A stretch of DNA of 64,000 nucleotides from positions 1 to 64,000 of the forward strand of contig JAIXOX010000007.1 in assembly GCA_027486555.1 (NCBI GenBank). Reading direction: 5' to 3'. The position numbers and the translations under genes are program-made. The DNA comes from Comamonadaceae bacterium (GTDB lineage Bacteria; Pseudomonadota; Gammaproteobacteria; Burkholderiales; Burkholderiaceae_C). Shown in pieces: positions 63,660 through 64,000 of the stretch. The notes under the pieces are model-generated. The model worked only from the letters and a program-made list of their open reading frames with translations. It did no database searches and was not told where the DNA came from. Within the stretch, counting starts at the first letter, position 1. Each line of letters opens with the position of its first letter.

Positions 63660-64000
63660 TCAATGAAAATGCTGCAGTTGAAACACACTGCGCCGCTCGC
63701 CCACCGGCGCCCCGGCCACGTTGAGCAGCACCTGCGCACGCCAAGGTTCCAGTTCCTTGCGCTGCGCATCGTCCAACCAGCCCAGTTGGTCCAAGGCCTC
63801 CACGGTGGCCGCAAACAGCGCGACCTTGTTGCCGTCCATGATCTTGATGGCCAGGGCTTGACCCCTTGAACGGCTACCCACCACCTGCACGCCGTCGGCC
63901 CCTACTTTGGTGACCCAGTCGCCTCGACCGGTGCGCATGAAGTCGGCGTCGTTGCGACCCGTGCCAGACACCAATTCGGGGTGCGCGCTCATGGCCTGGC
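63660..64000 (-). CDS. L-asparaginase II family protein, C-terminal part
   Basis: The frame is open at the right edge and reads AMSAHPELVSGTGRNDADFMRTG, KVGADGVQVVGSRSRGQALAIKIMDG and LGWLDDAQRKELEPWR, characteristic of the asparaginase II family (PF06089). The N-terminal part lies outside the window. The visible ORF ends TGA near 63660. The enzyme is distinct from the type I/II EcA family. Confidence 0.85.
   Translation of the reverse strand, partial: QAMSAHPELVSGTGRNDADFMRTGRGDWVTKVGADGVQVVGSRSRGQALAIKIMDGNKVALFAATVEALDQLGWLDDAQRKELEPWRAQVLLNVAGAPVGERRSVFQLQHFH

Noticed and set aside
63214-63814. Overlapping minus-strand ORFs across the 63.4-63.7 kb repeats
   Set aside because: Their residues are encoded by tandem REP units and antisense yggS, with no protein-like features.

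Overview
This 64 kb window looks like a chromosome segment of a Gram-negative betaproteobacterium, most likely order Burkholderiales, family Comamonadaceae. The evidence is the end of an S10 ribosomal operon, a betaproteobacterial atpIBEFHAGDC operon, lipB-lipA with a DUF493 gene, a regulatory PTS without permeases, an hpa homoprotocatechuate operon and many Comamonadaceae-style proteins. The genus (for example Limnohabitans or Rhodoferax relatives) is my inference and cannot be fixed from the sequence alone. I see no rRNA, IS transposase, prophage or CRISPR array. There is one tRNA, Arg-CCG.

Layout. 1-1.3 kb: end of the S10 operon (rplP, rpmC, rpsQ) and a peroxiredoxin. 1.3-4.4 kb: an acetyltransferase without a recognisable start codon, cytochrome b and c' genes, a TlpA-like thioredoxin lipoprotein and a DUF4197 protein. 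4.4-6.4 kb: esterase-like hydrolase and CoA-transferase. 6.4-10.7 kb: lipoprotein, MFS permease, and EIIA-HPr-EI. 10.7-14.1 kb: yghU, lipA, lipB, DUF493, CopD-like. 14.3-21.6 kb: complete F1Fo ATP synthase operon. 21.7-24.1 kb: hydrolase, unknown gene, cytochrome c, tRNA-Arg. 24.1-30.5 kb: a minus-strand LapE-LapB-LapC type I secretion unit followed by two unusual DNA-binding proteins. 30.9-44 kb: housekeeping and maintenance genes (pyrE, exonuclease III, ampG-like, a two-component system, ilvE, radA, a nitronate monooxygenase-like gene). 44-46.7 kb: a large hybrid sensor kinase. 47-57.4 kb: hpaR-G1-G2-E-D-F-H-I, interrupted by a VapBC-like toxin-antitoxin pair and by REP-like repeats at most gene junctions, then an aldolase/adducin protein, a ketopantoate reductase-like protein and a DMT transporter. 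57.4-64 kb: a second MFS permease, rsmI, yraN, a SIS protein, a BON lipoprotein, a dehydrogenase, yggS, a tandem REP cluster and the end of an asparaginase II gene.

How the genes work together. The hpa genes encode extradiol cleavage of homoprotocatechuate through aldehyde oxidation, isomerisation, decarboxylation, hydration and aldol cleavage to pyruvate and succinate semialdehyde. The hydroxylase hpaBC is not in the window. The lap-type unit builds a type I exporter, but no giant adhesin substrate is present here. EIIA-HPr-EI form a phosphorelay that probably regulates rather than transports.

The most unusual observations are the following: the decorated hpa operon with an embedded toxin-antitoxin pair and a symmetric four-half-site operator; the two regulators downstream of lapBC (a pseudo-receiver with Glu at the phosphosite, and a membrane HTH protein ending in an exact-period-6 Trp-Pro repeat); three divergent gene pairs whose start codons overlap head-to-head; and REP sequence that forms the C-terminus of the AmpG-like protein.
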